DNA of 64,000 bases, from assembly GCA_937928545.1 (NCBI GenBank), contig CALGJQ010000036.1, positions 1 through 64,000 on the forward strand. Reading direction: 5' to 3'. A model generated the notes under the pieces. The model did not search any database and had not been told where the DNA came from. It was given only the letters and a program-made list of their open reading frames with translations. A program made the position numbers and the translations under genes. This DNA is from an uncultured Verrucomicrobiales bacterium. GTDB lineage: Bacteria > Verrucomicrobiota > Verrucomicrobiia > Verrucomicrobiales > Akkermansiaceae. Positions 1 through 9,241 of the stretch are shown piece by piece (within the stretch, counting starts at the first letter, position 1; the number at the start of each line of letters is the position of its first letter).

Positions 1-2205
1 CTCTCCAAAATTTTCCAAGCCGCCGACTGATTCGCGGCTTGGAATTGAAGTGCGGTAGGGATCTTTGCGAAGGCCGATTTTGGGGAAGATGGTGTTGAGG
101 TTTGGGAACTTGCTCAAGATGATGGAGTTTTGGGTTCGCAAGTCCATTTTGGGATAGTCTCGGAAACCGACGGTGTTGATGGGGCCTACTTCGACGTTGT
201 TTTCGATGAGGACGGTTCCTTTGTTTGGGCCTCGCCAATTATTACTTTCGACGGTGACGTTGTTGACGAAGCGGGAACCGTTGGGGTGCTCGGGTTGCCA
301 TTCTGGGTTTAGGACGTCGGTCCAAAGTTGAGTGCTGAGGCGATGTTCTTTTTGAAGTTTTTGGCCGTATGATTTCCAAGGTTCTTCGAGGGGCTTGAAG
401 GCACGGAGGCGGTCTTCGTAGCGGGTTCCGAGGCGGTAGTTGCGTGAGATGCCGCGGTCGTCGATGCGCTGTTGAGAATTTTGAATGAGGAGGTTGTGTT
501 CGCCGATGTTGTCGTGGCCGCCTCCGAACTTTAAGGCATCGATGCATTGGTGGATGATGTTGTAATAGTGGAAGTCTCCGCTGTCGCCATCATCGCAGTA
601 GAATCCATTGGCGCGTTTGTTGTGGTGGATGAAGTTGTAGCGGAAAATATTTCCGTAGGTGTGCCATTCTCCGTAGCCGTAGGTGGCACCGGTGTCGGAG
701 GTTTGGAGGGCGCAGTTGTGGATTTCGTTGTATTCAAAAATGACGTTGTTGTCGTTTCGGTGCTCGTAGGCGCGGGAGGGGGTGTGGTGGATGAGGTTGT
801 GGGAGATGGTGAGGCCGATGACTTCGTTCACTCTGATTCCGCCGGTGTCGAGATGGAGTTGGCCGGTGTGATGGATGTGGTTGTTGGTGATGACGGAGTT
901 GCCGGGGGTGAGGTTTTTGCGGTCTCCGATTTTGTTGAGAGTGATTCCGGAGTGACCAATTTCTTTGAGGTCGTTGCTTTGGATGAGGTGGTGGCTTCCT
1001 CCATTTATGACGATTCCGTTTTCGCCGATGGCATCGATGAGGCAGCCTCGGATGGCGAGGTGCTTGCAGTGATCGAAAATGAGGCCTGTTCCGAGTCCGC
1101 CTTGGAAGGTGAGGTGGTCGAAGCTGAGGTGGTCGGTCTTGGTGGCTTTGATGATGGGCTTTGCGGAATCGACGAGGGTGATTTGGAGATTCTTTAGATC
1201 ATCGGTGGGGTAGAAGTAGACTTTGCGGTCTTGGAAATCGATGGCGTACTCGCCGGGTTGGTCGATCTCCTCGAGTAGGTTGAGGGCGTAGTAGCGTTCC
1301 GTTCCTGATCCTGAGCGGTATGTTTTTCCGTCATAGGAGGTGAAGTTTTTACTGTACTTTGAGCCCATGCCGCCGGGGGGGACTTTGGTGAGCTTGAGCC
1401 ATTTTTGATCGAGATTGATTTCGCGGACGAGGGAGAGTCGGGGGGACCAAGTGGTTCTCCAGTGGCCGCGAAGCCAGAGGTCGTGGCCGGAGTCCATGCG
1501 TTGTTTCCAGCGCTTGGCGCGCTGGGTGCCATCGAGGTCGAGTTCATTGGTGTGATCGCCGTTGGTGGGCTTTCCGCCGGTGTCGAAGTAGAAGCTCTCG
1601 TTGTCGCGGGTTCCGTTGGGAGTTGCCCAGCCGGGGTCATTTTTCGGGGTGATTTTTTCATTGTGGTTGGGCCACTGGGCGAGGCGTTGGCGTTTGCCGT
1701 TGACGAAGAGGACGAAGGATTCTGTTGCTCCGGCGCTTTGTTCAGACTTGGCGAGTCGGTCGCTGTTTTCGATGCCTAGAGCTGCGTAGTCGAGTTGGTA
1801 GAGGAGCTTGGATTTGGTTTTGGGGTGGACTCGGGCGGCGGCTTTTTTTGAGAGTGCTTGCCAAGAGTTTGGGGAAATTTTTTTGCCCGAAAAGAGATGG
1901 GCAGATTCTTTTGGCGGCGACTGATAGATGATGGGGGCCGTGGGCGAGCCGCTGTCTTGGGCTTCGAGGAGGAAGGTCTCGTGTCGCTCATGGATGCCAC
2001 CATGAATCGAGACAATGGCACCGTTTTTCAGGCTTGCGGGGGATGATTTTTTGAGTCGGCGGATTTCATCGCGTGCTCTTTCGAGAGTGGCGAAGGGGGA
2101 TGTTTGGGAGCCGTTTGCGGAGTCGTCGCCTGTTGTTGCGACGTGGAGTGAGAGGGGGCTTGCGTGGAGAAGGGATGTGAGAAGAAGGAGAAGAAGGGTT
2201 TTCAT
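1..2205 (-). CDS. Exported right-handed beta-helix protein, C-terminus cut by window edge
   Basis: This frame starts at an ATG at 2205 and stays open to base 1, giving 735 residues with no stop, so the gene runs off the left edge. Residues 1-15 are a hydrophobic signal peptide rich in Leu. After it comes a stretch (A-T-T-G-D-D-S-A-N-G then P-F-A-T-L-E-R-A-R-D) typical of the start of secreted parallel beta-helix enzymes. From about residue 350 on there are repeated short turns rich in G, N, H and I, including N-N-H-I-H-H-T-G and N-F-I-H-H-N, which fit the coils of a pectate-lyase-like solenoid. Such proteins are polysaccharide lyases or glycosidases, for example GH141-like ones, acting outside the cell. 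The neighbouring sulfatases point to a sulfated glycan, but the substrate cannot be read from the sequence. Confidence 0.8.
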   Translation of the reverse strand, partial: MKTLLLLLLTSLLHASPLSLHVATTGDDSANGSQTSPFATLERARDEIRRLKKSSPASLKNGAIVSIHGGIHERHETFLLEAQDSGSPTAPIIYQSPPKESAHLFSGKKISPNSWQALSKKAAARVHPKTKSKLLYQLDYAALGIENSDRLAKSEQSAGATESFVLFVNGKRQRLAQWPNHNEKITPKNDPGWATPNGTRDNESFYFDTGGKPTNGDHTNELDLDGTQRAKRWKQRMDSGHDLWLRGHWRTTWSPRLSLVREINLDQKWLKLTKVPPGGMGSKYSKNFTSYDGKTYRSGSGTERYYALNLLEEIDQPGEYAIDFQDRKVYFYPTDDLKNLQITLVDSAKPIIKATKTDHLSFDHLTFQGGLGTGLIFDHCKHLAIRGCLIDAIGENGIVINGGSHHLIQSNDLKEIGHSGITLNKIGDRKNLTPGNSVITNNHIHHTGQLHLDTGGIRVNEVIGLTISHNLIHHTPSRAYEHRNDNNVIFEYNEIHNCALQTSDTGATYGYGEWHTYGNIFRYNFIHHNKRANGFYCDDGDSGDFHYYNIIHQCIDALKFGGGHDNIGEHNLLIQNSQQRIDDRGISRNYRLGTRYEDRLRAFKPLEEPWKSYGQKLQKEHRLSTQLWTDVLNPEWQPEHPNGSRFVNNVTVESNNWRGPNKGTVLIENNVEVGPINTVGFRDYPKMDLRTQNSIILSKFPNLNTIFPKIGLRKDPYRTSIPSRESVGGLENFGE

Positions 2206-2390
2206 GCAGGGGCTTGAACTGCAGGCGGATACGAAGGGAATCCAAGGTGTATTGCAAAAATCATTTGAGAGGGCTCTTGATTTTGGGTGTTGTGAAATGA
2301 CTTTGAGATCAAGGTGAGTGTGGGGTTTTAGGTTTCTTGGGCTTATATTTTTTTGCAAAACTCATCGCCTTCTGACATTCCCTTGGGGTG

Positions 2391-4319
2391 ATGGATCTTC
2401 ATAAATCGATTTTGCCCCTGTTCTTAGCTTTCATGTTGATTTCGCCCAGTGTGGCGACACAGCCCAATGTCATTCTGATTACAGTTGATGACCTTAATGA
2501 CTGGATCGAGCCATACGGCGGTCATCCTCAAGTTAAGACTCCGGAAATGGAAAAATTTTGCAAAGGTGATGTCTCTACTCCGGGAGCGATCGTTTTCCGC
2601 AATGCCGTTTGTGCTGCTCCTGTTTGTGGTCCCTCTCGGTCCGCGATGATGTGTGGCTATATGCCTCATCGCACTGGGATTTATAACAATAGCACGAACA
2701 TGCTCGACTCGCCTCTGGTGCAGCAAAACCCCACGTTGCCGGAATATTTCCGCCTTCACGGTTATTACACTCTTTCGACTGGGAAGTTTTTCCATGGTCA
2801 TCAATCGGTGAATGGTCAGGACTATGGGCACTGGGCCTTTGACCTCCATGAGTGGACTTCGCTCTTCGATAAATCCGACCCGTCTCAAGAGACCGTCAGC
2901 AAAACAAACACCTTCAAGGGTGTCGTCGATGCCACTTCCAACTACGGAAATTTCGCGCAAACCAAGGGCCTTTCCTGGGGGCCATCGCTGAATCCAAGTT
3001 TCTCCGCTCAGAAAGATTATGGCAAAGCCACTTGGGCCAAAAATCAACTTGAAGGTAATCTCCAAGAGCCTTTCTTCATGGCGGTGGGAATTTACAAACC
3101 TCACTTTCCATGGTTCGTGGCGCAAGAGTTCATCGACCTCTACGATGAGTTTGATTCCGCTCCCGGTGCGGGTGATCTTGCCAATCTGGTCACCCCCACG
3201 GTTCTTGCGACGGACCTTGACGACATCGACCGCATCTCAAACGGAAACAATACCTTTTCCTCGATGAAAGACCATGACTGGATCGTAGCCAACGACGCTG
3301 AGCATAACACGATAAAGGAAGCGACCCGCCACTATCTCGCGTGCGTGAGTCAGTCTGACAAATGTCTCGGGCGCATCATGGATGCCTTGAACGCCAGTCC
3401 CTACAAGGACAACACGATCGTTGTGATCGTGGGCGACCATGGCTGGCATCTTGGAGAAAAACTTCAGTATCATAAGCAGACTCTCTGGGCTGAGTCCGTG
3501 CTCACTCCTATGATGATTCGCACCCCGTCCACTCCTGCCTCAGCGAGTTATCAGTATTGCGATAACCCGGTTGGCCTTATCGATCTCTACCCAACGCTCA
3601 TCGATCTCTGCGGACTGCAGCCCAAGCCTGATCTCGACGGATCAATCCTCAGTCCCATGCTCGCCAATCCATCTGTGGATACCGGCAGCGCCGCGATCAC
3701 GGTGAGCGCCAAAGGAGTTTCCGTCCTCACGAAGGATTGGCATTACATTGAAGATCGCCCCAAGGACAACGTCGGTAATCTCGTTTCCAAACAGCTCTAT
3801 GATCGCAATGCCGATCCCATGGAGCACAACAATCTTAATGCGGGGAACAATCCCAGTGCTGCGGCCTTAGCGAAGATGGCAGAGTTGGATGACCTCGCTC
3901 CTCAGGTCTTCGCGGCTAATGTCGAAGTCGATCACGGCAACGCGCCTAACAAAGATAAGGACACCACGATCAAGCCACTACGTCTCATCGGAGATTATGA
4001 CGGGGACGGCTACAACGACCTTTTTGAGCAATTCCTCGGCACCAACGGCGCCCTCGCTAGATCCGCCGATCCTAATGCTGCGGCTTACCCGAGAATTTCA
4101 CTGAAGGCGAATGGAAAGCGTGCTTTCCACTACGGGGTATCGTCGTCGTTCAGCAGCTTCACCTTTACCCACAAGCTTCAAAAAAGCAGTTCTTTGGAAA
4201 ACTGGAGTCTGGGATTTGATGCCACGGTTAGCAGCGATTTCCCCAATTCTTACGAGTATGAATTTCCCCTCGCGGAGGACAAAGAATTTGTCAGGCTCGA
4301 AGTGAGCGCCTCTGAGTAG
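2391..4319 (+). CDS. Exported sulfatase with calcium-repeat C-terminal tail
   Basis: Predicted exported hydrolase that removes sulfate esters from sugars. Residues 1-23 look like a signal peptide. The metal site begins with T-V-D-D (near residue 32), and the formylglycine motif is C79-G-P-S-R, the classic C-x-P-S-R. V-G-D-H-G-W-H-L-G-E further on is the second metal-binding block. The layout resembles iduronate-2-sulfatase-like members of family S1. The last 100 or so residues are an extra module starting with a D-x-D-G-D-G-Y-N-D calcium loop followed by a beta-rich domain, as seen on surface proteins of this phylum. The ATG at 2391 is chosen; a GTG one codon earlier is equally possible. The gene faces away from the beta-helix gene and toward the sulfatase-glycosidase fusion, 12 bases from that gene's stop. 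Confidence 0.9.
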   Translation: MDLHKSILPLFLAFMLISPSVATQPNVILITVDDLNDWIEPYGGHPQVKTPEMEKFCKGDVSTPGAIVFRNAVCAAPVCGPSRSAMMCGYMPHRTGIYNNSTNMLDSPLVQQNPTLPEYFRLHGYYTLSTGKFFHGHQSVNGQDYGHWAFDLHEWTSLFDKSDPSQETVSKTNTFKGVVDATSNYGNFAQTKGLSWGPSLNPSFSAQKDYGKATWAKNQLEGNLQEPFFMAVGIYKPHFPWFVAQEFIDLYDEFDSAPGAGDLANLVTPTVLATDLDDIDRISNGNNTFSSMKDHDWIVANDAEHNTIKEATRHYLACVSQSDKCLGRIMDALNASPYKDNTIVVIVGDHGWHLGEKLQYHKQTLWAESVLTPMMIRTPSTPASASYQYCDNPVGLIDLYPTLIDLCGLQPKPDLDGSILSPMLANPSVDTGSAAITVSAKGVSVLTKDWHYIEDRPKDNVGNLVSKQLYDRNADPMEHNNLNAGNNPSAAALAKMAELDDLAPQVFAANVEVDHGNAPNKDKDTTIKPLRLIGDYDGDGYNDLFEQFLGTNGALARSADPNAAAYPRISLKANGKRAFHYGVSSSFSSFTFTHKLQKSSSLENWSLGFDATVSSDFPNSYEYEFPLAEDKEFVRLEVSASE

Positions 4320-4331
4320 CGTGATTTTAAA

Positions 4332-7300
4332 TTAGAGGGCGCGGGCGGTGCGGAGCTGGACGGAGGTGATGGTGGTTCCGGCTTCGGAGGTGATTTTGAT
4401 CTGGTTGTTCTCGCGGAGAAGCTCGACGGGCACTTGAGTTTCGAGAGGGGCGAAGAATTCGCTGAACTCGTGGGCGTCGCCGAGGTTGATGGGGATGGTT
4501 GTGCCATTGACGGAAACAATGAGAGCTTCGGAGAGGCCGCCGCGGCGGTGAGCGCCGATGATGAGGCGGGCTTTCTTGGCGGTTTTTGCTTGGTCAACTT
4601 TGACGTCAAAGGTCTGTGGTTTTCCGGCGGTGGCGACGGCGGTTTGGTGGGCGAACCAGCGGTCGAGGGTGAGGGTGCCAGCGGGCTGGAGTGGAGCGCT
4701 GGCGGTGAGGTGGATCACGGTGGTTTCGTTGACATCGATGGGGATTGCGGAGGCCGAGACATCGTGGCGGGCTTGGAAGATGACTTCGCCTTTGTGGTAG
4801 TTCAGTCGGGTTTGCTGGGCGGTCTTTGCGCCGATTGTTTGAGCGAGCTTAGAGAGGTCGAGCGAGAGTTGGCGTCCGCCCATGTTAGTGACGGCGAGGG
4901 AGATGGTGTTGTCTTTGTGGACGGCGACGACGTCGAGGTAGTCGCGCTCGAAGTAGACGGGGAGACGTTTGCCCTCGAAGTCCCGCCAGAGTTCGAAGAA
5001 GTGGGCGATGGGGGTGGGTTCAAAGTCGTCGATGGTCCACGGTTTTTTGATGTCGGTTTTTGGAGTGAAGGCGGCGTCGCCACTGAGGGGATTCCACGAC
5101 ATGTGGAGGAAGACGAAGGGGACGAAGAGGTCGATTTGGTCGGGCCGTTGCATCGACTTGGTGAGGTAGGCGTTCCAGGCGTGGAGGCGGAGCCAGTTGT
5201 CGGATGGCTCGCGGCCATTTTGGAGGGAGCCGCACTCGGTGATGAGGATGGGGAGGACGTTATCGACCTTGTGCATGTGGGCGCGGAGCATGTCGAGGGT
5301 GGCCTCGTAGCGGCCGAGGAGGTAGTTTGAGTAGCCGAGGCCACGACGTTCGTGGGCGCCGAGGGTGAGGGCGTTTTCGTAGAAATGGTGGGAGAAGAAA
5401 TCGAGGTGGCCTTTGGTCTCGGTGATGAAGCGGGCTTGGTCGCGGAAGAGTTTGAAGTCGCCGACATGGACCTGCATGTAGGCGGAGGAAGGGCCGCCGA
5501 CTTTGGTGTTGGGTGATTTTTGGTGAATGGCATCGGCGACCTTATTGTGGAAGTCGGCGAGGAGTCCCCAGCCATCGATGCCTTGTTTTTCTTTCCAGTG
5601 GTGGGCCCACTCGGATTGGACGCTACTTTCGTTTTTGACCTCCCACCAGGTGGCGGTGAAGCCGGCGTCTTTGACTTGGTCGGCGACGAAGGCGGCGGCG
5701 AGTTCGGCGGCTTGATCAAAGTGATCGATGAGCGGGGTGCCGCGGCCGGTGAGGGGGACGGACATGAAATCGGGCCAGTCGTTGAAGCAGGAAGTGAAGG
5801 GGATGGCTTGGTATTCGGGGATCGCTTGGCGGAGGGCGGAGCCAGCGTTGTAGCGTTCGAAGAAGGAGAGGTCGGCGGAGCCGGGTTTGTCGGCGCGTTC
5901 TTTGAGTTGGGGTGGGTTTTTGCCGTATCCTCGGGTCAGAGCGGGGTTGAATTTCATGAAGCCTCGGGCGGGGTGGAAGCCGCGTGCGAGGGCCCATTTC
6001 TCGAAGGACTGATGGGTCGCGCCGGGGGTGGTGTGAGTGCGGAACCAGCGGTCGCGTTTTAGCTCTGAGCTGCCGCCGATGGAGAGCTCATGGGTGGTGT
6101 CGACGAGGACCTCGACGCGTTCGCGTGGATGCTCGGAGCCGAGGTCGCGATAGGGGATGTCGTCGAAGGCGGGGGGGATTTGTTTTTGGGCGATGAAGAC
6201 GAGGTCGTCGATGCGGCAGGTGTCGCTTTCCTTTTTCATGAGGACGCGAATTTTCATGGGCTCGTAGGGTTTGTCGGTGACGGGGAGGGAGGGCATTTGG
6301 ACGCGGTAGAAGTCTTTGGTCTGCTTGCTGCGGGGTGGAGCTGAGTTGGGGGAGAAGGGGAAGACGTGGACTTCCTTGATGAGGTCGAGATTGGCTCCGT
6401 GGAAGGCGAAGTGACGGAAGAGGCCGGCGATTTTTTCGGCGCCTGGTGGGAGGGCGAGTTCATCGCCGTGGCGAATTTCGCGGGCTTCTTTGAGGATGGT
6501 GAGTTCTTTGAGGCCCTTGTCTCGACCTTCACCGCGGTAGCTTGTTTTACGGTCTTTGGCGAAGGTTTGGAAGAGGTAGTCGTGGGTGGCTTTTTTGCGT
6601 TGGCCTTCGGGGCTGAGGGTTTGTTCCTTTTTGAGAACGGGTATGATGTCGGAGGGGATATCGAGTTTTCCATCGTGGGCTCCGGCGGCGAAGGTGCTGA
6701 GGTGGTAGGTGTCCTTTTTTGACCAGTCGGCTTCGAGGCGCTGGTCTCCGAGGATGATGCGGCCGAGTTTTTGGCGGAACCATTCGGCAAGTTTTTGGTA
6801 GTCGGAATGGGCGGCGATGTTGTTGGTTTCGCCGGGGTCAGAGCGGAGGTCGAAGAGGGCGAGTTCGACCTTGGCGGTGTCGGTGGTGAGGGCCCATTTG
6901 ATGTTTTCACCGGGAGGGTGTCCCCATTTTTCGCCAGGCTTGCCGTCCTTTTCACGGTAGCGCATGGAGAAGGCGAAGTGATCGGAACGGAGGTAGGCGC
7001 GGGGTCCGATAACGTGGCACATTTCGCCGATGACATAGTCGCGCTTTTTCTTTTGGGTGAGGATGTCGTCGAGGGGGAAGCCGTCGAGATGTTGGTATTT
7101 TTCTTCGCTGAGTTTAGCTCCGGCGGTGCGGAGAATGGTGGGGGCGAAGTCGACGAACTCGACCCAGTTGTGAGAGATTTTTCCGGCGGGGAATTTCTTT
7201 TTATCAGAGGAGACGGCGATGACGGCGCAGTGGTTCGAGGTGTCGTAGGGAGCGAACTTTGCCTCGCCGCCTTGTTCGCCGAGGTGCCAACCGTGGTCGC

Positions 7301-8465
7301 CGATGACGTAGAGGATGAGCCATTCACGGTTTTGTTTTTTGGAGTAGTCCTTGAAGGCTTGGATGGACTGGCCGACGAGGGAGTCGCCCATGGCGCAGAA
7401 GGCGTAGTAGTCGCGGATGGCCTGTTGTTTGTCCTCGGGGGTCATGTCGGCGAAGTTGGTTTTTTTGAACCAGGTGAGGAGTTGTGGCGGAAGGGTTTTG
7501 TGGGATTCTTTGGAGAAGTCGGGGACTTGGTAGACTTTATCTTTGAATTGGTCGCGGAATTCCTTCGAGGGAAGTACGGGGGTGTGTGGGAAGTGGAACC
7601 AGAGGCTGGCGAAGAGGGGTTTGTCGCTGGGTGGTCCGGTGACTTTTCGATTCCAAGGGGTGCGATATTCTGAGTCGGGATGGGTGAGGAATTGGCGGAA
7701 GGCGGCATCAAATTCGCCGTCTTGGGTTTTGGCGGTGGGTTGTGGGCTGACGCCGCCTATAATGAGGTTGGGGTTGTCGCGGGTGTAGGAGTAAAGGAGG
7801 TCGAGCTCGCGATCGATGCGAGTTTTATTTTGCATGACTTTGTCGGCGGGGTCTCCATCGATGGGGTAGAAGAGGGTGACGGGGGCATTGGGCATGTTCC
7901 AAAAGACTTCCTCGCCGGTGAACCCAGTCTTGTCCCAAGTCTTGGCTTTTGACCAATCGGTATAGCGTTTTTTGCGGGTTTCTTTTTGTCCGATTTCGAT
8001 GTCGTGGAGGGCTGTTTTCTCGAGTTTCTTTTTTCCGTGGTGGAAGATGCCGATGCCGTTTTTTCCGAAGTGAGCGGTGTGGTAGCCGAGGTCTTTGGCG
8101 AGCTCGGGAACGGTGGGTTTGGCGAGGTCGTAGTCGCGGTGGGAGTTTTCAAACCCGAGGTGGCCGGAGCGGTGAGGGTAGCGGCCATAGATCATGGAGG
8201 TGCGGCTTGGGCAGCAGCCGGGGGAGTTGCAATAGGCGCGAGTGAAGAGAGTGCCTTGGGCGGCGAGTTTGTCAGCTTGGGGCGAGCTGACGTAGCCTAG
8301 AGCGCTGTGGTCGCGGTTGGAGGTGGCGCGGTTGTAGGCGCCGATGGAGTCGGCCCGGTGGTCATCGGTGACGACCCAGAGGATATTGGGCTGAGCGGCG
8401 CTCAGAAATCCGAGATTTGAAAGGAGGAAAAATGCTAAAAAAGAGAGGAAGAGGTGGTTCCGCAT
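4332..8465 (-). CDS. Exported sulfatase fused to a GH86-like glycoside hydrolase
   Basis: A 1377-residue protein with two catalytic halves. Residues 1-23 are a signal peptide. Residues 25-575 are a sulfatase: T-D-D at 33-35, formylglycine motif C84-C-P-S-R88, and G-D-H-G-W-H-L-G-E near 390. A linker of about 200 residues (600-780) follows, possibly a carbohydrate-binding module. Residues about 790-1180 resemble a clan GH-A TIM barrel, with W-W-E-V-K-N-E-S giving a likely acid/base Glu946 and L-I-T-E-C-G giving a likely nucleophile Glu1077. The opening of that domain (I-G-G-S-S-E-L-K-R-D-R-W-F) recalls GH86 agarases and porphyranases. The tail (1180-1377) looks beta-rich. One chain could desulfate and cut a sulfated galactan. 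The sulfatase call is firm; the exact GH family is an inference. Confidence 0.85.
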   Translation of the reverse strand: MRNHLFLSFLAFFLLSNLGFLSAAQPNILWVVTDDHRADSIGAYNRATSNRDHSALGYVSSPQADKLAAQGTLFTRAYCNSPGCCPSRTSMIYGRYPHRSGHLGFENSHRDYDLAKPTVPELAKDLGYHTAHFGKNGIGIFHHGKKKLEKTALHDIEIGQKETRKKRYTDWSKAKTWDKTGFTGEEVFWNMPNAPVTLFYPIDGDPADKVMQNKTRIDRELDLLYSYTRDNPNLIIGGVSPQPTAKTQDGEFDAAFRQFLTHPDSEYRTPWNRKVTGPPSDKPLFASLWFHFPHTPVLPSKEFRDQFKDKVYQVPDFSKESHKTLPPQLLTWFKKTNFADMTPEDKQQAIRDYYAFCAMGDSLVGQSIQAFKDYSKKQNREWLILYVIGDHGWHLGEQGGEAKFAPYDTSNHCAVIAVSSDKKKFPAGKISHNWVEFVDFAPTILRTAGAKLSEEKYQHLDGFPLDDILTQKKKRDYVIGEMCHVIGPRAYLRSDHFAFSMRYREKDGKPGEKWGHPPGENIKWALTTDTAKVELALFDLRSDPGETNNIAAHSDYQKLAEWFRQKLGRIILGDQRLEADWSKKDTYHLSTFAAGAHDGKLDIPSDIIPVLKKEQTLSPEGQRKKATHDYLFQTFAKDRKTSYRGEGRDKGLKELTILKEAREIRHGDELALPPGAEKIAGLFRHFAFHGANLDLIKEVHVFPFSPNSAPPRSKQTKDFYRVQMPSLPVTDKPYEPMKIRVLMKKESDTCRIDDLVFIAQKQIPPAFDDIPYRDLGSEHPRERVEVLVDTTHELSIGGSSELKRDRWFRTHTTPGATHQSFEKWALARGFHPARGFMKFNPALTRGYGKNPPQLKERADKPGSADLSFFERYNAGSALRQAIPEYQAIPFTSCFNDWPDFMSVPLTGRGTPLIDHFDQAAELAAAFVADQVKDAGFTATWWEVKNESSVQSEWAHHWKEKQGIDGWGLLADFHNKVADAIHQKSPNTKVGGPSSAYMQVHVGDFKLFRDQARFITETKGHLDFFSHHFYENALTLGAHERRGLGYSNYLLGRYEATLDMLRAHMHKVDNVLPILITECGSLQNGREPSDNWLRLHAWNAYLTKSMQRPDQIDLFVPFVFLHMSWNPLSGDAAFTPKTDIKKPWTIDDFEPTPIAHFFELWRDFEGKRLPVYFERDYLDVVAVHKDNTISLAVTNMGGRQLSLDLSKLAQTIGAKTAQQTRLNYHKGEVIFQARHDVSASAIPIDVNETTVIHLTASAPLQPAGTLTLDRWFAHQTAVATAGKPQTFDVKVDQAKTAKKARLIIGAHRRGGLSEALIVSVNGTTIPINLGDAHEFSEFFAPLETQVPVELLRENNQIKITSEAGTTITSVQLRTARAL

Positions 8466-8531
8466 AAAGGGGAACTTGCCAGCCCAATTTATGAATGACG
8501 ATGGGAAAAATTTTGAGGGCGTGGTCAGGGT

Positions 8532-8640
8532 TTACTTTACCGATTTGATCCGCTTGATGATGGCCTTTTGTCCATCGAGCGAAAGTCCAGCGATTCGAAA
8601 GCTATCAAGTGAATAACCATTTTGGCTTCCTGCGATGCGC
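8532..8640 (-). pseudogene. Possible decayed gene tail (about 35 codons)
   Basis: Between the fusion gene and the sigma factor gene, the minus strand keeps an open frame of about 35 codons that ends in TAA at 8532 and reads like a protein C-terminus (S-L-D-G-Q-K-A-I-I-K-R-I-K-S-V-K). No start codon or upstream domain remains. It may be the leftover tail of a lost gene or chance. No source gene was recognised in the window. Confidence 0.22.
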
Positions 8641-8714
8641 GCTCGAAAAAAAAATCAAGATCGATGTCACAATGTTGGCCCCTAGTGTCAATACTCTCTG
8701 TGAACTCTCTCGCT

Positions 8715-9236
8715 ATGTCAGCCAGCTCTGAAAAACCTACTCCACGTCAGACTTTTTCGGTGCTGGCCCGTGAACACCATCGTATGGCCCTCCTCTATGC
8801 GCGCACCCTTGCTGGTGAGGAGCACACGGCTCGTGATCTTGCGCAGGATGCCTTTCTCCTAGCTTGGCAGAATTGGGATCGCTTTGAGGTCACCCGTGAC
8901 TTTGGCTCCTGGCTCCGCGGGATCATCCGGAATAAATGGCGAGAACACTGCCGGAAGAATTCCCGCGTCAGCTCGTGGGATGATGAGGCGCTTTCGCAGT
9001 TGGAAGACACGCTCAAAGAAATTCCCCAGGCTGGATTCTTCGATGAGCTCAAAGACTGCCTCGATAAGCTTCCCGAAACTCTGCTCGGCCCGGTCCTAGC
9101 CCACTACTACCAAGACCTTTCCACGGCGGAAACCGCCAATCAATTCAATGCCTCTGAGCCTGCCACCCGCAAGCGCCTCCAACGAGCTCGCGCCGCCCTC
9201 AAGACCTGCCTCACTTCTAAAACCTCTCACGCTTAA
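8715..9236 (+). CDS. ECF-type RNA polymerase sigma factor
   Basis: A 173-residue sigma-70 family protein of the extracytoplasmic-function class, which directs RNA polymerase to a private set of promoters. Region 2 is visible at about residues 20-80 (A-R-D-L-A-Q-D-A-F-L-L-A-W, then F-G-S-W-L-R-G-I-I-R-N-K-W), and region 4 at about 115-165 (L-P-E-T-L-L, then a helix-turn-helix ending in R-K-R-L-Q-R-A-R-A-A-L). Region 3 and region 1 are absent, as expected for the class. The ATG at 8715 is preferred over an in-frame ATG at 8622, since the extra 31 residues look untranslated. The stop is 5 bases before the VWA gene, so the two are almost certainly co-transcribed and that partner may control this factor. 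Confidence 0.88.
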   Translation: MSASSEKPTPRQTFSVLAREHHRMALLYARTLAGEEHTARDLAQDAFLLAWQNWDRFEVTRDFGSWLRGIIRNKWREHCRKNSRVSSWDDEALSQLEDTLKEIPQAGFFDELKDCLDKLPETLLGPVLAHYYQDLSTAETANQFNASEPATRKRLQRARAALKTCLTSKTSHA

Positions 9237-9241
9237 GACCT

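Noticed and set aside
547-1197. Long plus-strand frame of 216 codons opposite the beta-helix gene
   Set aside because: Its product is almost only Val, Asp, Glu, Gly and Ala, the typical shadow of a GC-rich gene on the other strand. The minus frame has a signal peptide and beta-helix repeats.
8622-8714. Thirty-one extra residues before the first ECF sigma factor
   Set aside because: The extension has no sigma features, and the ATG at 8715 gives the usual family length.
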